A stretch of DNA of 64,000 nucleotides from Flavobacterium sp. 5 (GCF_002813295.1 NZ_PHUE01000001.1:2542001-2606000), one strand, 5' to 3'. Shown: positions 52,639-61,356, numbered from the stretch's first letter. The notes: generated by a model not told the origin, from the letters alone. Numbers and translations: made by a program.

Positions 52639-53697
52639 ATGAAAAATAAATCTATACTGACTATTTTACTTTTAAGCGTTTTATTCGCGGCTTGCAAAAG
52701 TTCTAAATTAGCTCCAGTTGCCAAAAGTGCTGTAAAACCAACTATTGTTACCGAGACTTTACCTCACGACACCGATGATCCTTCTATTTGGATTAACCCA
52801 ACGGATGCTTCAAAAAGTATTATTGTGGGTACTGATAAAGATACTGATGGTGGTTTATATGCTTTTGATTTGAATGGTAAGATTCTAAAAAAATCAATTC
52901 CGTTAAAACGTCCAAACAATGTTGATATCGCTTATGGTTTAATAATCGATGGAAAAAAAGTAGATGTTGCTGTTACTACGGAGCGAGAAAGTAATAGAAT
53001 AAGAATTTTTAGTTTGCCTGATTTGGAACCAATAGACAATGGTGGAATTCCTGTTTTTGAAGGAGAAACTTTGCGTGATCCGATGGGTATTGCTTTATAT
53101 ACACGTCCAAGCGACAAGAAAATTTTCGCAATTGTTGGAAGAAAATCGGGGCCTTCAGGAAGTTATCTATGGCAATATGAAATTTCAGGTTCTGGAAAAA
53201 TCGCTACAGCAACTGTTGTTAGGAAATTTGGAGAATATAGCGGTAAGAAAGAAATTGAAGCTATTGCGGTTGACAACGAGTTAGGAACAGTTTTATACTG
53301 TGATGAGCAATTTGGAATCAGAAAATACATTGCCGACCCAGCTTTAAATGATAATAAAGAATTGGCTCTTTTTGGCAAAGGTGATTTTAAAGCAGATAAT
53401 GAAGGAATAGCTATTTATAAAACGACTGGAACAACAGGTTATATTTTGGTGTCCAATCAACAAGCCAATACTTTTATGGTGTATCCAAGAGAAGGAGCAG
53501 ATGGTAATCCAAACAATTATCCTTTATTAGCAGAAGTTCCAACTTCTACCATTGAATGTGATGGAGCAGATGTAACCAGCGTAAATTTAGGGGGGGCATA
53601 TAAAAATGGACTTTTTGTAGCAATGAGTAACGGAATGACTTTTCAGTATTACTCATGGGATTTGATTCAGGAAAGAATTAATCAGGCAAAAAAATAA
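52639..53697 (+). CDS. Beta-propeller phytase
   Basis: 352 residues with a lipoprotein signal (ILTILLLSVLFAAC). The six-bladed phytase pattern is present: DTDDPSIWINPTDASKSIIV, NVDIAYG, ERESNRIRIFSL, LYCDEQFGIRKYIAD and KADNEGIAIYKT, with the acidic residues that bind calcium and phosphate. It removes phosphate from phytate, outside the cytoplasm and probably anchored to a membrane. It shares a transcript with the TonB receptor upstream. Confidence 0.93.
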   Translation: MKNKSILTILLLSVLFAACKSSKLAPVAKSAVKPTIVTETLPHDTDDPSIWINPTDASKSIIVGTDKDTDGGLYAFDLNGKILKKSIPLKRPNNVDIAYGLIIDGKKVDVAVTTERESNRIRIFSLPDLEPIDNGGIPVFEGETLRDPMGIALYTRPSDKKIFAIVGRKSGPSGSYLWQYEISGSGKIATATVVRKFGEYSGKKEIEAIAVDNELGTVLYCDEQFGIRKYIADPALNDNKELALFGKGDFKADNEGIAIYKTTGTTGYILVSNQQANTFMVYPREGADGNPNNYPLLAEVPTSTIECDGADVTSVNLGGAYKNGLFVAMSNGMTFQYYSWDLIQERINQAKK

Positions 53698-53709
53698 ATT
53701 TTAAAAAAC

Positions 53710-53742
53710 AAAAAAGCTGTTCATAACGAACAGCTTTTTTTT
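53710..53742. terminator. Bidirectional terminator between phytase and pckA
   Basis: Perfect stem AAAAAAGCTGTTC / GAACAGCTTTTTT between convergent genes. Confidence 0.9.
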
Positions 53743-53768
53743 AGTTGAATTAGTAAATTAAAATTAAC

Positions 53769-55370
53769 CTATGCAATTGGCGCTCCTGCTAATATTTCAG
53801 TATTGGCAAATTCTTTAAATTTTGTAAAATTCTCCTCGAATTTATGAGCTAATTCGATAGCTTTTACATCGTATAATTTTGGGTTTTCCCAAGTATTTCT
53901 AGGATTTAAAATTTCTGATGGAACTTCTGGACAAGATTGTGGAATTGCAATTCCGAATACGTCATGGTTTACAAATTCTACTGAATCTAATTGTCCTTTC
54001 AAAGCTGCAGTAATCATCGCACGAGTATATTTCAATTTCATTCGGCTTCCAGTTCCGTAAGGTCCTCCTGTCCATCCTGTATTGATTAACCAAACTTTTA
54101 CATCGGCATCTTTCATTTTTTTACTCAACATTTCTGCATATTTTGTTGGATGCAAAGGCATGAACGGAGCACCAAAACAAGCCGAAAAATTAGGTTGAGG
54201 TTCCGTAACACCTGCTTCAGTTCCAGCAACTTTTGCAGTATATCCAGATATAAAATGATAAGCAGCTTGCCCAGCGGTTAGTTTAGAAATTGGAGGCAAA
54301 ATACCATAAGCATCTGCAGTTAAGAAGAAAATGTTTTTCGGGTTTTTTCCAATAGAACCAGGTTGAATATTATCAATATGATCAATAGGATAGCTTACTC
54401 TTGTGTTTTGAGTTATAGAGATATCTTCAAAATCTACTTCATTAGTACCTGATTTAAAAACTACATTTTCTAGAATAGCTCCTTTTTTGATCGCTCTAAA
54501 AATGTCTGGTTCATTCTCTTCAGTAAGATTGATTACTTTGGCATAACAACCACCTTCAAAATTGAAAACAGTATTTTCATTTGTCCATCCATGTTCATCG
54601 TCACCAATTAGTTTTCTGTCTGGATCTGCAGATAAAGTAGTTTTTCCTGTTCCAGATAATCCAAAGAATATAGCTGTATCTCCATCTTCTCCCACATTCG
54701 CACTACAGTGCATTGGTAAGGTATTCTTGAAAACAGGTAAGATGAAGTTCAATGCAGAAAAGATTCCTTTTTTCATTTCACCAGTATAGCCTGTTCCTCC
54801 AATTAATGCTATTTTTTTAGTAAAATCCAGGATAGCAAAATTACTTTGACGTGTTCCATCAACAGCAGGATCTGCTAGAAATCCAGGGGCACAAATAACA
54901 GTCCATTCAGGAGTAAAATCCACTAGTTCTTCATTAGTTAGTCTCAAAAACATGTTGTGACAAAATAAATTGGCCCAAGCCGTTTCAGTAATTACACGTA
55001 CATTTAGTTTGTAATTTGGATCAGCACATACATAAGAATCCCTAACAAAAATTTCTTTATTCGATAAGTAGGCAGTCACCTTTTTGTAAAGTGCATCAAA
55101 AGTTGTTGGTTCAAAAGGAATATTTACTTTCCCCCACCATACTTTGTCCTCTGTAATACTGTCTTTAACTATAAAACGATCTTGTGGAGAACGTCCAGTA
55201 AACTCGCCAGTATTTATTGCTAATGCGCCAGTATTGTTTTCAAGTCCCTGTCCAGATTGGATTGTAATTTCGTGTAACTCATTAGGGGTTAGTTGATACT
55301 TAATTTTTGCATTTTCAATTCCTAGTTCTTTTAACGAAATCGATTTCGTAAACAAAGCGTAATTGTCCAT
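53769..55370 (-). CDS. pckA: Phosphoenolpyruvate carboxykinase (ATP)
   Basis: 533 residues, full length. It has NTGEFTGRSPQDRFIVKDS, the kinase-1a loop FFGLSGTGKTTLSADPDRKL, IGDDEHGWTNENTVFNFEGG and LINTGWTGGPYGTGSRMKL. It converts oxaloacetate to PEP using ATP, the entry to gluconeogenesis. It is monocistronic; DUF423 lies 65 bp upstream on the same strand and may share transcription. Confidence 0.97.
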   Translation of the reverse strand: MDNYALFTKSISLKELGIENAKIKYQLTPNELHEITIQSGQGLENNTGALAINTGEFTGRSPQDRFIVKDSITEDKVWWGKVNIPFEPTTFDALYKKVTAYLSNKEIFVRDSYVCADPNYKLNVRVITETAWANLFCHNMFLRLTNEELVDFTPEWTVICAPGFLADPAVDGTRQSNFAILDFTKKIALIGGTGYTGEMKKGIFSALNFILPVFKNTLPMHCSANVGEDGDTAIFFGLSGTGKTTLSADPDRKLIGDDEHGWTNENTVFNFEGGCYAKVINLTEENEPDIFRAIKKGAILENVVFKSGTNEVDFEDISITQNTRVSYPIDHIDNIQPGSIGKNPKNIFFLTADAYGILPPISKLTAGQAAYHFISGYTAKVAGTEAGVTEPQPNFSACFGAPFMPLHPTKYAEMLSKKMKDADVKVWLINTGWTGGPYGTGSRMKLKYTRAMITAALKGQLDSVEFVNHDVFGIAIPQSCPEVPSEILNPRNTWENPKLYDVKAIELAHKFEENFTKFKEFANTEILAGAPIA

Positions 55371-55435
55371 AAAAATAAATTTTTGTGAGTGTTGTTTATT
55401 TCACCGCAAAAGTATAATTTTTTTTTACAACCACA

Positions 55436-55837
55436 TTATATTTTATATTTCTTTTTTAAAGGTTTTATTAAGTCAAAAAATAGTAAGAACCATGAAATAA
55501 TAAGAAATACCCCGCCAATTGGAGTAATGAAGCCAATTACTTTAAAATCAAATGAAGTCAATGAATTGGTTGCCAAAAGATAAATAGATCCTGAAAAAAA
55601 TAAAACACCAATAATGGTCAAATTAAGGATAGTCTTTTTTAATTTTTGATTGATTAAAGTAGTTGTTCCTATAAATAATAAAAACAAAGCATGGTACATT
55701 TGATAGCGTACTCCTGTTTCGAATGTGGCAAGTTGTTCGAGAGTGAGAACTTTTTTTAGAGCATGTGCTCCAAAAGCGCCTAAAATTATTGCAATCATAC
55801 CAAAAACAGCTGCCGTTGAAATTATTTTCTTATCCAT
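55436..55837 (-). CDS. DUF423 membrane protein
   Basis: 133 residues, four helices. The N-terminal IILGAFGAHALKKVLTLEQL, then FETGVRYQMYHALFLLFIG and FSGSIYLLA, is the DUF423 pattern. Function unknown; inner membrane. The 306-bp gap upstream (55838-56143) is AT-rich with no further feature seen. Confidence 0.9.
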   Translation of the reverse strand: MDKKIISTAAVFGMIAIILGAFGAHALKKVLTLEQLATFETGVRYQMYHALFLLFIGTTTLINQKLKKTILNLTIIGVLFFSGSIYLLATNSLTSFDFKVIGFITPIGGVFLIISWFLLFFDLIKPLKKKYKI

Positions 55838-56143
55838 TTCGTTTTATTTTATATAAGACAAAAGTATTTCATAAATGTTTAAACTGAAAGCATTTTTTAT
55901 ATGACTTTTGCAGTACTTTTTTAGTAATTAAATTCGCTTAAATTTTTATTTTAAAAGATATTTCGATCTTTAAAAGATAAAAGTTTTCAAAACACTTGTT
56001 ATAAATAAAACAATATCATAAGTTTGTGTTATATTTTTTTATTTCAAAATATAACGCGCGCTTAAAATAAAGATAAAAATATCTTGTTTAAGTAGAAATT
56101 ATACTGAAATGTCAACTGTTTGGATTTTGAATTAAAACAACTT

Positions 56144-57514
56144 ATGAGAACAATTCTAATTATAGGAGCAGGTAGATCCGCTTCATCTTTGATACAATAC
56201 CTTTTAAACAAATCGGTAGCTGAAGACTTGCATCTTATTATTGGAGACCTGTCTTTGGCTTTAGCTGAAAAAAAGACAAACAATCACCCCAATGCAACTC
56301 CTATTGCTTTAGATATATTTGATGAAAATCAAAGACAAACTGCTATTCAAAAAGCAGATATTGTTATTTCGATGTTACCTGCTCATCTGCATATAGAGGT
56401 AGCAAGGGATTGTATTGTATATAAAAAACATCTTGTGACGGCTTCATATATAAGTGATGCGATGCAAGAATTAAATGAAGCTGCTAAAGCAAATAATTTA
56501 ATCTTCATGAACGAAATTGGTCTTGATCCTGGAATTGATCACATGAGTGCCATGAAAGTAATTGATGAAATTAGAGAACAAGGAGGAAAAATGTTGTTGT
56601 TTGAATCTTTTTGTGGAGGACTTGTAGCACCAGAATCAGATGACAATCTATGGAATTATAAATTTACCTGGGCACCAAGAAATGTTGTACTTGCGGGTCA
56701 AGGAGGAACTGCCAAATTTATACAAGAAGGAACTTATAAATACATCCCGTATGTGAATTTGTTTCGTAGAACCGAATTTTTGGAAGTAGAAGGATATGGT
56801 AAATTTGAGGCCTATTCTAACAGAGATTCGCTGAAATACCGAAGTGTTTATGGTCTTGATGATGTACTTACTTTATATAGAGGAACTATTCGAAGAGTTG
56901 GTTTTTCTAAGGCTTGGAATATGTTTGTGCAACTTGGAATGACAGACGATAGTTATATCATGGAAAACTCTGAAAACATGAGCTACCGACAGTTTGTTAA
57001 TTCGTTCTTACCATACCACCCAACGGATTCAGTCGAAATAAAAATGCGCTTGATTCTAAAAATTGACCAAGATGACATCATGTGGGACAAACTTTTAGAA
57101 TTGGATTTATTCAATCGCAATAAAAAGGTGGGATTAAAAAACGCTACTCCTGCACAAATTCTTGAAAAAATACTTAGTGATAGTTGGACTTTAAAGCCAC
57201 ATGATAAGGACATGATTGTAATGTATCACAAATTTGGATTTGTCCTTAATGGTGAAGAAAAACAAATTGACTCAAAAATGGTTTGTCTTGGCGAAGATCA
57301 AACCTATACAGCGATGGCAAAAACCGTGGGATTACCGGTAGCTATGGCAACCTTACTAATTTTGAATGGAAAAATAACAACTCCAGGAGTGCAATTGCCA
57401 ATTCGTAAAGAAGTGTATCTCCCAATTTTGAAAGAGTTAGAAGAATATGGTGTTGTATTCAATGAACAAGCAATGCCTTATGTAGGATATAATCCTGACA
57501 AGGTTTTTAATTAA
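56144..57514 (+). CDS. Saccharopine dehydrogenase-type reductase
   Basis: 456 residues from the ATG at 56144, directly before the Rossmann motif RTILIIGAGRSASSLIQYLL. The earlier TTG at 56120 adds a stretch without family support. Further marks are DIVISMLPAHLHIEVARDCI, FMNEIGLDPGIDHMSAMKVI and the later FESFCGGLVAPESDDNLWNY. Enzymes of this branch reduce or oxidise saccharopine in lysine metabolism, but close relatives act in polyamine and other pathways. Glutaryl-CoA dehydrogenase 33 kb away is consistent with lysine breakdown, without proving it. Confidence 0.85.
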   Translation: MRTILIIGAGRSASSLIQYLLNKSVAEDLHLIIGDLSLALAEKKTNNHPNATPIALDIFDENQRQTAIQKADIVISMLPAHLHIEVARDCIVYKKHLVTASYISDAMQELNEAAKANNLIFMNEIGLDPGIDHMSAMKVIDEIREQGGKMLLFESFCGGLVAPESDDNLWNYKFTWAPRNVVLAGQGGTAKFIQEGTYKYIPYVNLFRRTEFLEVEGYGKFEAYSNRDSLKYRSVYGLDDVLTLYRGTIRRVGFSKAWNMFVQLGMTDDSYIMENSENMSYRQFVNSFLPYHPTDSVEIKMRLILKIDQDDIMWDKLLELDLFNRNKKVGLKNATPAQILEKILSDSWTLKPHDKDMIVMYHKFGFVLNGEEKQIDSKMVCLGEDQTYTAMAKTVGLPVAMATLLILNGKITTPGVQLPIRKEVYLPILKELEEYGVVFNEQAMPYVGYNPDKVFN

Positions 57515-57534
57515 TTTTTTTTAGATTTTTATTT

Positions 57535-57569
57535 AAAGCCGTATTTTTCAATGCGGCTTTTTTTTTTAA
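57535..57569. terminator. Terminator after the saccharopine dehydrogenase-type gene
   Basis: AAAGCCG / CGGCTTT stem with a long T run, between convergent genes. Confidence 0.75.
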
Positions 57570-57573
57570 AATA

Positions 57574-58839
57574 TTAATCTGCTGTTTGAATTGTTATAGG
57601 AAGACTGTATAATGTCCTAACGGGTTTGTTCTTGATTTTTCCTGGATTCCAATTAGGGCATAATTTTAAAACTCTAATAGCTTCTTCACCTGTTCCATAT
57701 CCAATATCCCTTATAACTTTTAATTCTGATAACGAACCGTCTTTTTCTACTACAAATGTCACATAAACTTTTCCTTTAAGACCTTCTTCTTCTGGGGCTT
57801 TATAATTTTCACCTACAAATTTGTAAAACTGTTCAATTCCACCAGGAAACTCTGGTTTTTGTTCTAATCCAGCAATACTTCTTACAGTGTCATCTTCATC
57901 AGGAAATGTTGATTTTTCTTCTACACCAACACTACTTTTTTCAGTTTCACTTTGTTTTTTTGTGTTATTTTCTTCAGGATTATCTTTACAGCTAAATACA
58001 AATAATAATAAGCTGGAAATAATTCCAATGCTAAATACTTTTAGAATTATTCTCGCGGGTGATTCTTTTTTTGTCATCATAAGAAAACGTTTTTTAGTTA
58101 TTAAATAGTTAATGTTACTTGCTAAAATTATATTTGTTTTATTAGATGCAATCTCAAGTAACAAAAATTGGTATTTTTTAACTTCTCCAAATTGGTTGTT
58201 TACCGCATCATCTGCTAGGAATTCATGATTAAGTTTAATAGCTTTTTTATAAAGAACTACTAATGGATTAAACCAAAAAATGATTTGAAGAAACTCAATA
58301 AACAGAATGTCTAAAGTATGTTTTTGGTCTAAATGTGCTTTTTCATGGGCAATTAATTCAGATGAGATTTTTCCATTTTTAAATTCCTCTTTATTAATAA
58401 AGATGAAATTCCAGAAAGAATGTGGTAAGGTAGATTCATTGACCAAAATGATTTTTTCTCCATTTATAAATTGCATTTCGCTTCTTTTTGCTTTTTTATA
58501 AAATGAAAGCAAATTCAAAAGAAAACGAATAGTAAGTACTAAAACGACTATTGAATAAATAGAAAGTATGATATTGCCTAAATTTAGATTTTCAAGTATA
58601 GATTTTAAGTTTTCACTACTTTTCTGTATTACAACTTCGTCTAATTGTACTGTTATTTTTCGAGTAGAATCATATGATTGAAACGAAATAAGTTGCAATG
58701 GAACTACAAGACTAAAAACAAAAGTTGTAATTAAATAGACACGATTAAAACGAAACATTTTTTCGTTTTCTAGCCATAATTTGTAAACTGCATAAAAAAC
58801 TAAAAGCAGTAATCCTGATTTTAAAAGATAGGTTATCAT
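57574..58839 (-). CDS. M56 (BlaR1-like) metallopeptidase with TonB C-terminal domain
   Basis: 421 residues. N-terminal membrane helices at about 4-19, 34-52 and 95-115; the M56 zinc site is HEKAHLDQKHT (HExxH variant HEKAH) followed by WFNPLVVLYKKAIKLNHEFL; another helix at about 255-275. The C-terminal 95 residues are a TonB-like domain (GLKGKVYVTFVVEKDGSLSE). BlaR1-type proteins sense cell-wall damage outside and cut a repressor inside. The sensor is here a TonB fold, a common Bacteroidota variant. It is the second of two M56 genes under one BlaI repressor. Confidence 0.88.
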   Translation of the reverse strand: MITYLLKSGLLLLVFYAVYKLWLENEKMFRFNRVYLITTFVFSLVVPLQLISFQSYDSTRKITVQLDEVVIQKSSENLKSILENLNLGNIILSIYSIVVLVLTIRFLLNLLSFYKKAKRSEMQFINGEKIILVNESTLPHSFWNFIFINKEEFKNGKISSELIAHEKAHLDQKHTLDILFIEFLQIIFWFNPLVVLYKKAIKLNHEFLADDAVNNQFGEVKKYQFLLLEIASNKTNIILASNINYLITKKRFLMMTKKESPARIILKVFSIGIISSLLLFVFSCKDNPEENNTKKQSETEKSSVGVEEKSTFPDEDDTVRSIAGLEQKPEFPGGIEQFYKFVGENYKAPEEEGLKGKVYVTFVVEKDGSLSELKVIRDIGYGTGEEAIRVLKLCPNWNPGKIKNKPVRTLYSLPITIQTAD

Positions 58840-58902
58840 TTTTTCTTTTTTTGAATTTGTGAATCAATTATTTTCTTAAGTTCTTCTAATTAGGATAAAT
58901 TG
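58836..58902 (-). pseudogene. Relic of a second blaI gene (3' end)
   Basis: The coding strand reads NLS, stop, LEELKKIIDSQIQKKKK, stop. This matches the end of the BlaI protein at 60344 (NLSTSELEELKKIIDSQIQK) with six bases lost and a stop codon created. The final TGA still overlaps the ATG of the M56 gene as ATGA, just as in the intact blaI-M56 pair. It is left from a tandem duplication of the whole pair. No other blaI sequence remains before 58932. Confidence 0.85.
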
Positions 58903-58931
58903 GTAAGCTAAAACGTCGTGCTGATATGCCA

Positions 58932-60347
58932 TTATTTTTTTATGAATTCAAATATTTTATTTGCAATTTCATTTTGTCCATTTTGGCTTGTTATGTAGTT
59001 CCGGTCATTTTCGTTCGATAAATAACCAATTTCCACTAGTAATGCAGGGCATTTTGAGTTTCTCAGTACAAAAAAGTTTGCCTCTTTAACTTCTCCTTTA
59101 GCCAGTTTTTCGTTTGAGATTTCATCAACTAACTTTTTAGCACTTTCCAATGACTTTTCATAAAAGACATTTTGTTTTGAAGCATAAGCATTTACTCCAT
59201 TTTCATTTATATTTTTTGAAGTATTTATATGTAAAGAAATTACTAAACTCGGATTTATTTTGTTTATTTCCGATACTCTTTCACTTTGAGCAATAAAACT
59301 ATCATCTTTTCGAAGTAAAATAATTTCAATTTTATCTTTACCATTCAGTAAACTTATTTTATTTGCAATACTTTCTACAATTTTCTTTTCTTGCTCGGCA
59401 CCAATTTGTGCTCCAGAGTCCATTCCTCCGTGTCCAGCATCAATTACTATTGTTTTTTTGTCTAACTGTACTGGTTTGAATGAAAAGAGCAAAAAGATTG
59501 CTAAAACACCAAAAACGGCTAAAAATTTTATTGCTGTAGTTCTTGATTTTGAGGTAATTTTTGTCATCATAATAAGTCGTTTTTTTGTTGCTAAAAAATT
59601 TAAATTACTAGCTAATGAGAAAGGTTTGGAGATGCTTATTTTGTTTAATAAAAGGCTTTGATAAAAAGTCAGATCCCGATGTACTGCTATTACGTTTTGA
59701 TCTGCTAAAAATTCATGATTAAGCTGAATGGCTTTTTTGTAAAAAATAAAAATAGGGTTGAACCAAAACAATGTTTTCAAAACTTCAACTAAAATAACAT
59801 CGAGTGTGTGTTTTTGTTTCACATGGGCAATTTCATGTGTAAATAATTCTTGTTCGATTTCTCTATTTTCATAATCGTTCCTGTTCATGTAAATTGTGTC
59901 CCAAAAAGTATAAGGCAAAGTATCTTCTGCAAGCAAAACTATTTTTGTGTTTTTGTGTGTGATAACTTTAGATGCCTTAGCTTTAGAGATAATTATGTAT
60001 ATGTTTCGAATAAACCGAAAGCTTAACACTAATGTAATTACGACATAAGTTAACCATAAAAGCGGGAGCCAATAATTGATTTGTTCTAAAGTATTTATAT
60101 TTGTCACTTCGGTTTGAATAGAAAGATTGTCTGCAGTTATCACCTGTTGTGGGATTATTTTATTGGTGATAATTGGAATATCTTGTTCAATTTCAAAAGA
60201 TGTAAACGGAACAGCTAATGAAAACAATAGACTGACTAATAGAAAGTATCTATTGAAATGGAACATTTTTTCCTTTTCTAATATCAAATGATAGAAGATC
60301 AAAAGAGCCAACAGGCTAATGGAAGATTTGATTAAAAAGTCTATCAT
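58932..60347 (-). CDS. M56 (BlaR1-like) metallopeptidase fused to N-acetylmuramoyl-L-alanine amidase
   Basis: 471 residues. Helices at about 5-20, 36-50 and 92-115; M56 zinc site ELFTHEIAHVKQKHTLDVIL (HEIAH) plus WFNPIFIFYKKAIQLNHEFL; a helix near 265-285. The C-terminal 180 residues are an Amidase_3 domain with all zinc and catalytic residues: VIDAGHGGMDSGA, the glutamate in KKIVESIANK, LVISLHINTS and ALLVEIGYLSNEND. Its topology puts the amidase in the periplasm and the protease in the cytoplasm. It overlaps blaI by four bases. The amidase may cut or sense cell-wall peptides, which is inference. Confidence 0.9.
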   Translation of the reverse strand: MIDFLIKSSISLLALLIFYHLILEKEKMFHFNRYFLLVSLLFSLAVPFTSFEIEQDIPIITNKIIPQQVITADNLSIQTEVTNINTLEQINYWLPLLWLTYVVITLVLSFRFIRNIYIIISKAKASKVITHKNTKIVLLAEDTLPYTFWDTIYMNRNDYENREIEQELFTHEIAHVKQKHTLDVILVEVLKTLFWFNPIFIFYKKAIQLNHEFLADQNVIAVHRDLTFYQSLLLNKISISKPFSLASNLNFLATKKRLIMMTKITSKSRTTAIKFLAVFGVLAIFLLFSFKPVQLDKKTIVIDAGHGGMDSGAQIGAEQEKKIVESIANKISLLNGKDKIEIILLRKDDSFIAQSERVSEINKINPSLVISLHINTSKNINENGVNAYASKQNVFYEKSLESAKKLVDEISNEKLAKGEVKEANFFVLRNSKCPALLVEIGYLSNENDRNYITSQNGQNEIANKIFEFIKK

Positions 60348-60715
60348 TTTCTCTTTTTTTGAATTTGAGAATCAATTATTTTTTTAAGTTCTTCTAACTC
60401 GGATGTTGATAAATTCGTTTCCGTAGTAAAGAAAGAAGCAAACTGTGAAGCCGAATTATTAAAGAAATTACTAATCAATCCGTTTACGTGTTTCGAGAAA
60501 TAGTCAGTTTTTTTGACTAAAGGATAATATTCTCGTGAATTTCCAAATTCATTGTATGCAACAAATTTTTTGTCAATCATTCTTTTTAATAAAGTAGCGA
60601 CTGTAGTTGTTGCTGGCTTTGGTTCTGGATAGGCTTCAAGTAAGTCTTTCATAAAAGCTTTTTCTAGCTGCCAAAGGTGTTCCATTAATTGTTCTTCTGT
60701 GTTGGATAGCTGCAT
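60344..60715 (-). CDS. blaI: BlaI/MecI/CopY-family repressor
   Basis: 123 residues. The winged helix has QLSNTEEQLMEHLWQLEKAF, KPATTTVATLLKRMIDKKFV and YNEFGNSREYYPLVKK, followed by the helical dimer domain ending SELEELKKIIDSQIQKKRK. It binds TACAnnTGTA dyads and is cut by its M56 partner when the cell wall is stressed; this mechanism is known for BlaI/BlaR1. The gene overlaps the M56-amidase start by four bases and follows the MORN lipoprotein by 11 bp. A matching operator stands upstream of the operon at 61180. Confidence 0.92.
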   Translation of the reverse strand: MQLSNTEEQLMEHLWQLEKAFMKDLLEAYPEPKPATTTVATLLKRMIDKKFVAYNEFGNSREYYPLVKKTDYFSKHVNGLISNFFNNSASQFASFFTTETNLSTSELEELKKIIDSQIQKKRK

Positions 60716-60726
60716 ATTGTTTCTTT

Positions 60727-61152
60727 TCAGTTTTTTATTTTTGTTTCTGATATAAATTCACCGTTTTCATATTTTTTTATAGAAATGAGTTTTCCATTTT
60801 GATCGTAATATTTCCAATCTCCAAAATAAAACCAATGGGCGTATTTATCATTGTTTTCCAATTTGGTATTCCCTTTTGATTCTATTTTACCATTTTCATG
60901 ATATACTTTTACGAGACAGATTCCGTTTTTGTATTTTTCAATTTTATACTTTTTTCCGTTTATATACGATTTCCATTTCTTTATTGGTTCATCATTTTTA
61001 TAAAATTCAAATGATTTGTATTCAATACTGTCCTGAATATTAGTGATAACCCATTTGCCTTCTTTCTTTTTGTCAATTTTTTGATTAATTAATTGTGGCT
61101 TACATGCAAAAAATGAAAGTATCATTATTATATAAAGTGTTTTTTTATTCAT
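60727..61152 (-). CDS. MORN-like repeat lipoprotein
   Basis: 141 residues with a lipoprotein signal (MNKKTLYIIMILSFFAC). The body has imperfect MORN/YwqK-type repeats: EFYKNDEPIKKWKSYINGKK, VYHENGKIESKGNTK and YYDQNGKLISIKKYENGE. Such repeats are common in surface or envelope proteins. It is the first gene of the BlaI operon and thus under BlaI control, so it may be part of a cell-wall stress response. Confidence 0.75.
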   Translation of the reverse strand: MNKKTLYIIMILSFFACKPQLINQKIDKKKEGKWVITNIQDSIEYKSFEFYKNDEPIKKWKSYINGKKYKIEKYKNGICLVKVYHENGKIESKGNTKLENNDKYAHWFYFGDWKYYDQNGKLISIKKYENGEFISETKIKN

Positions 61153-61159
61153 TTTGCTC

Positions 61160-61212
61160 TACATTTATAGATATTGCTCTACAAATGTAGAATAAAAAAT
61201 AACATAACCAAA
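61160..61212 (-). promoter_or_regulatory. BlaI-type operators on the promoter of the MORN-blaI operon
   Basis: On the minus strand: TTTG (61212-61209), 19 bp, then TACATTTG (61189-61182). The -7 box lies inside the perfect dyad CTACAAATGTAG (61179-61190), which fits TACAnnTGTA. A second, one-mismatch site CTACATTTATAG (61159-61170) stands 20 bp away, two helix turns, in a TTGCTCTACA direct repeat. BlaI bound here would block its own operon. Confidence 0.75.
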
Positions 61213-61257
61213 TTTTTCATTACTTTTTTTAATGATATCTTTAGAAAATCAGTCACT

Positions 61258-61356
61258 TATGAAGACAAAATCCCTAGCCCTGATAGAAGTGGAAATCCTT
61301 TTTATTTTATTTTTTAAATAAAAAGATTGCAACGAATAGCGGGAATTAGCTCCAAA
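61258..61356 (-). repeat. Dispersed intergenic repeat, copy B
   Basis: Reverse-oriented match to 6521-6620, including CCCTAGCCCTGAT, GGAAATCCTTTTTATT and AAATAAAAAGATTGCAA. It lies between the M20 dipeptidase gene and the BlaI operon promoter. Confidence 0.75.
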
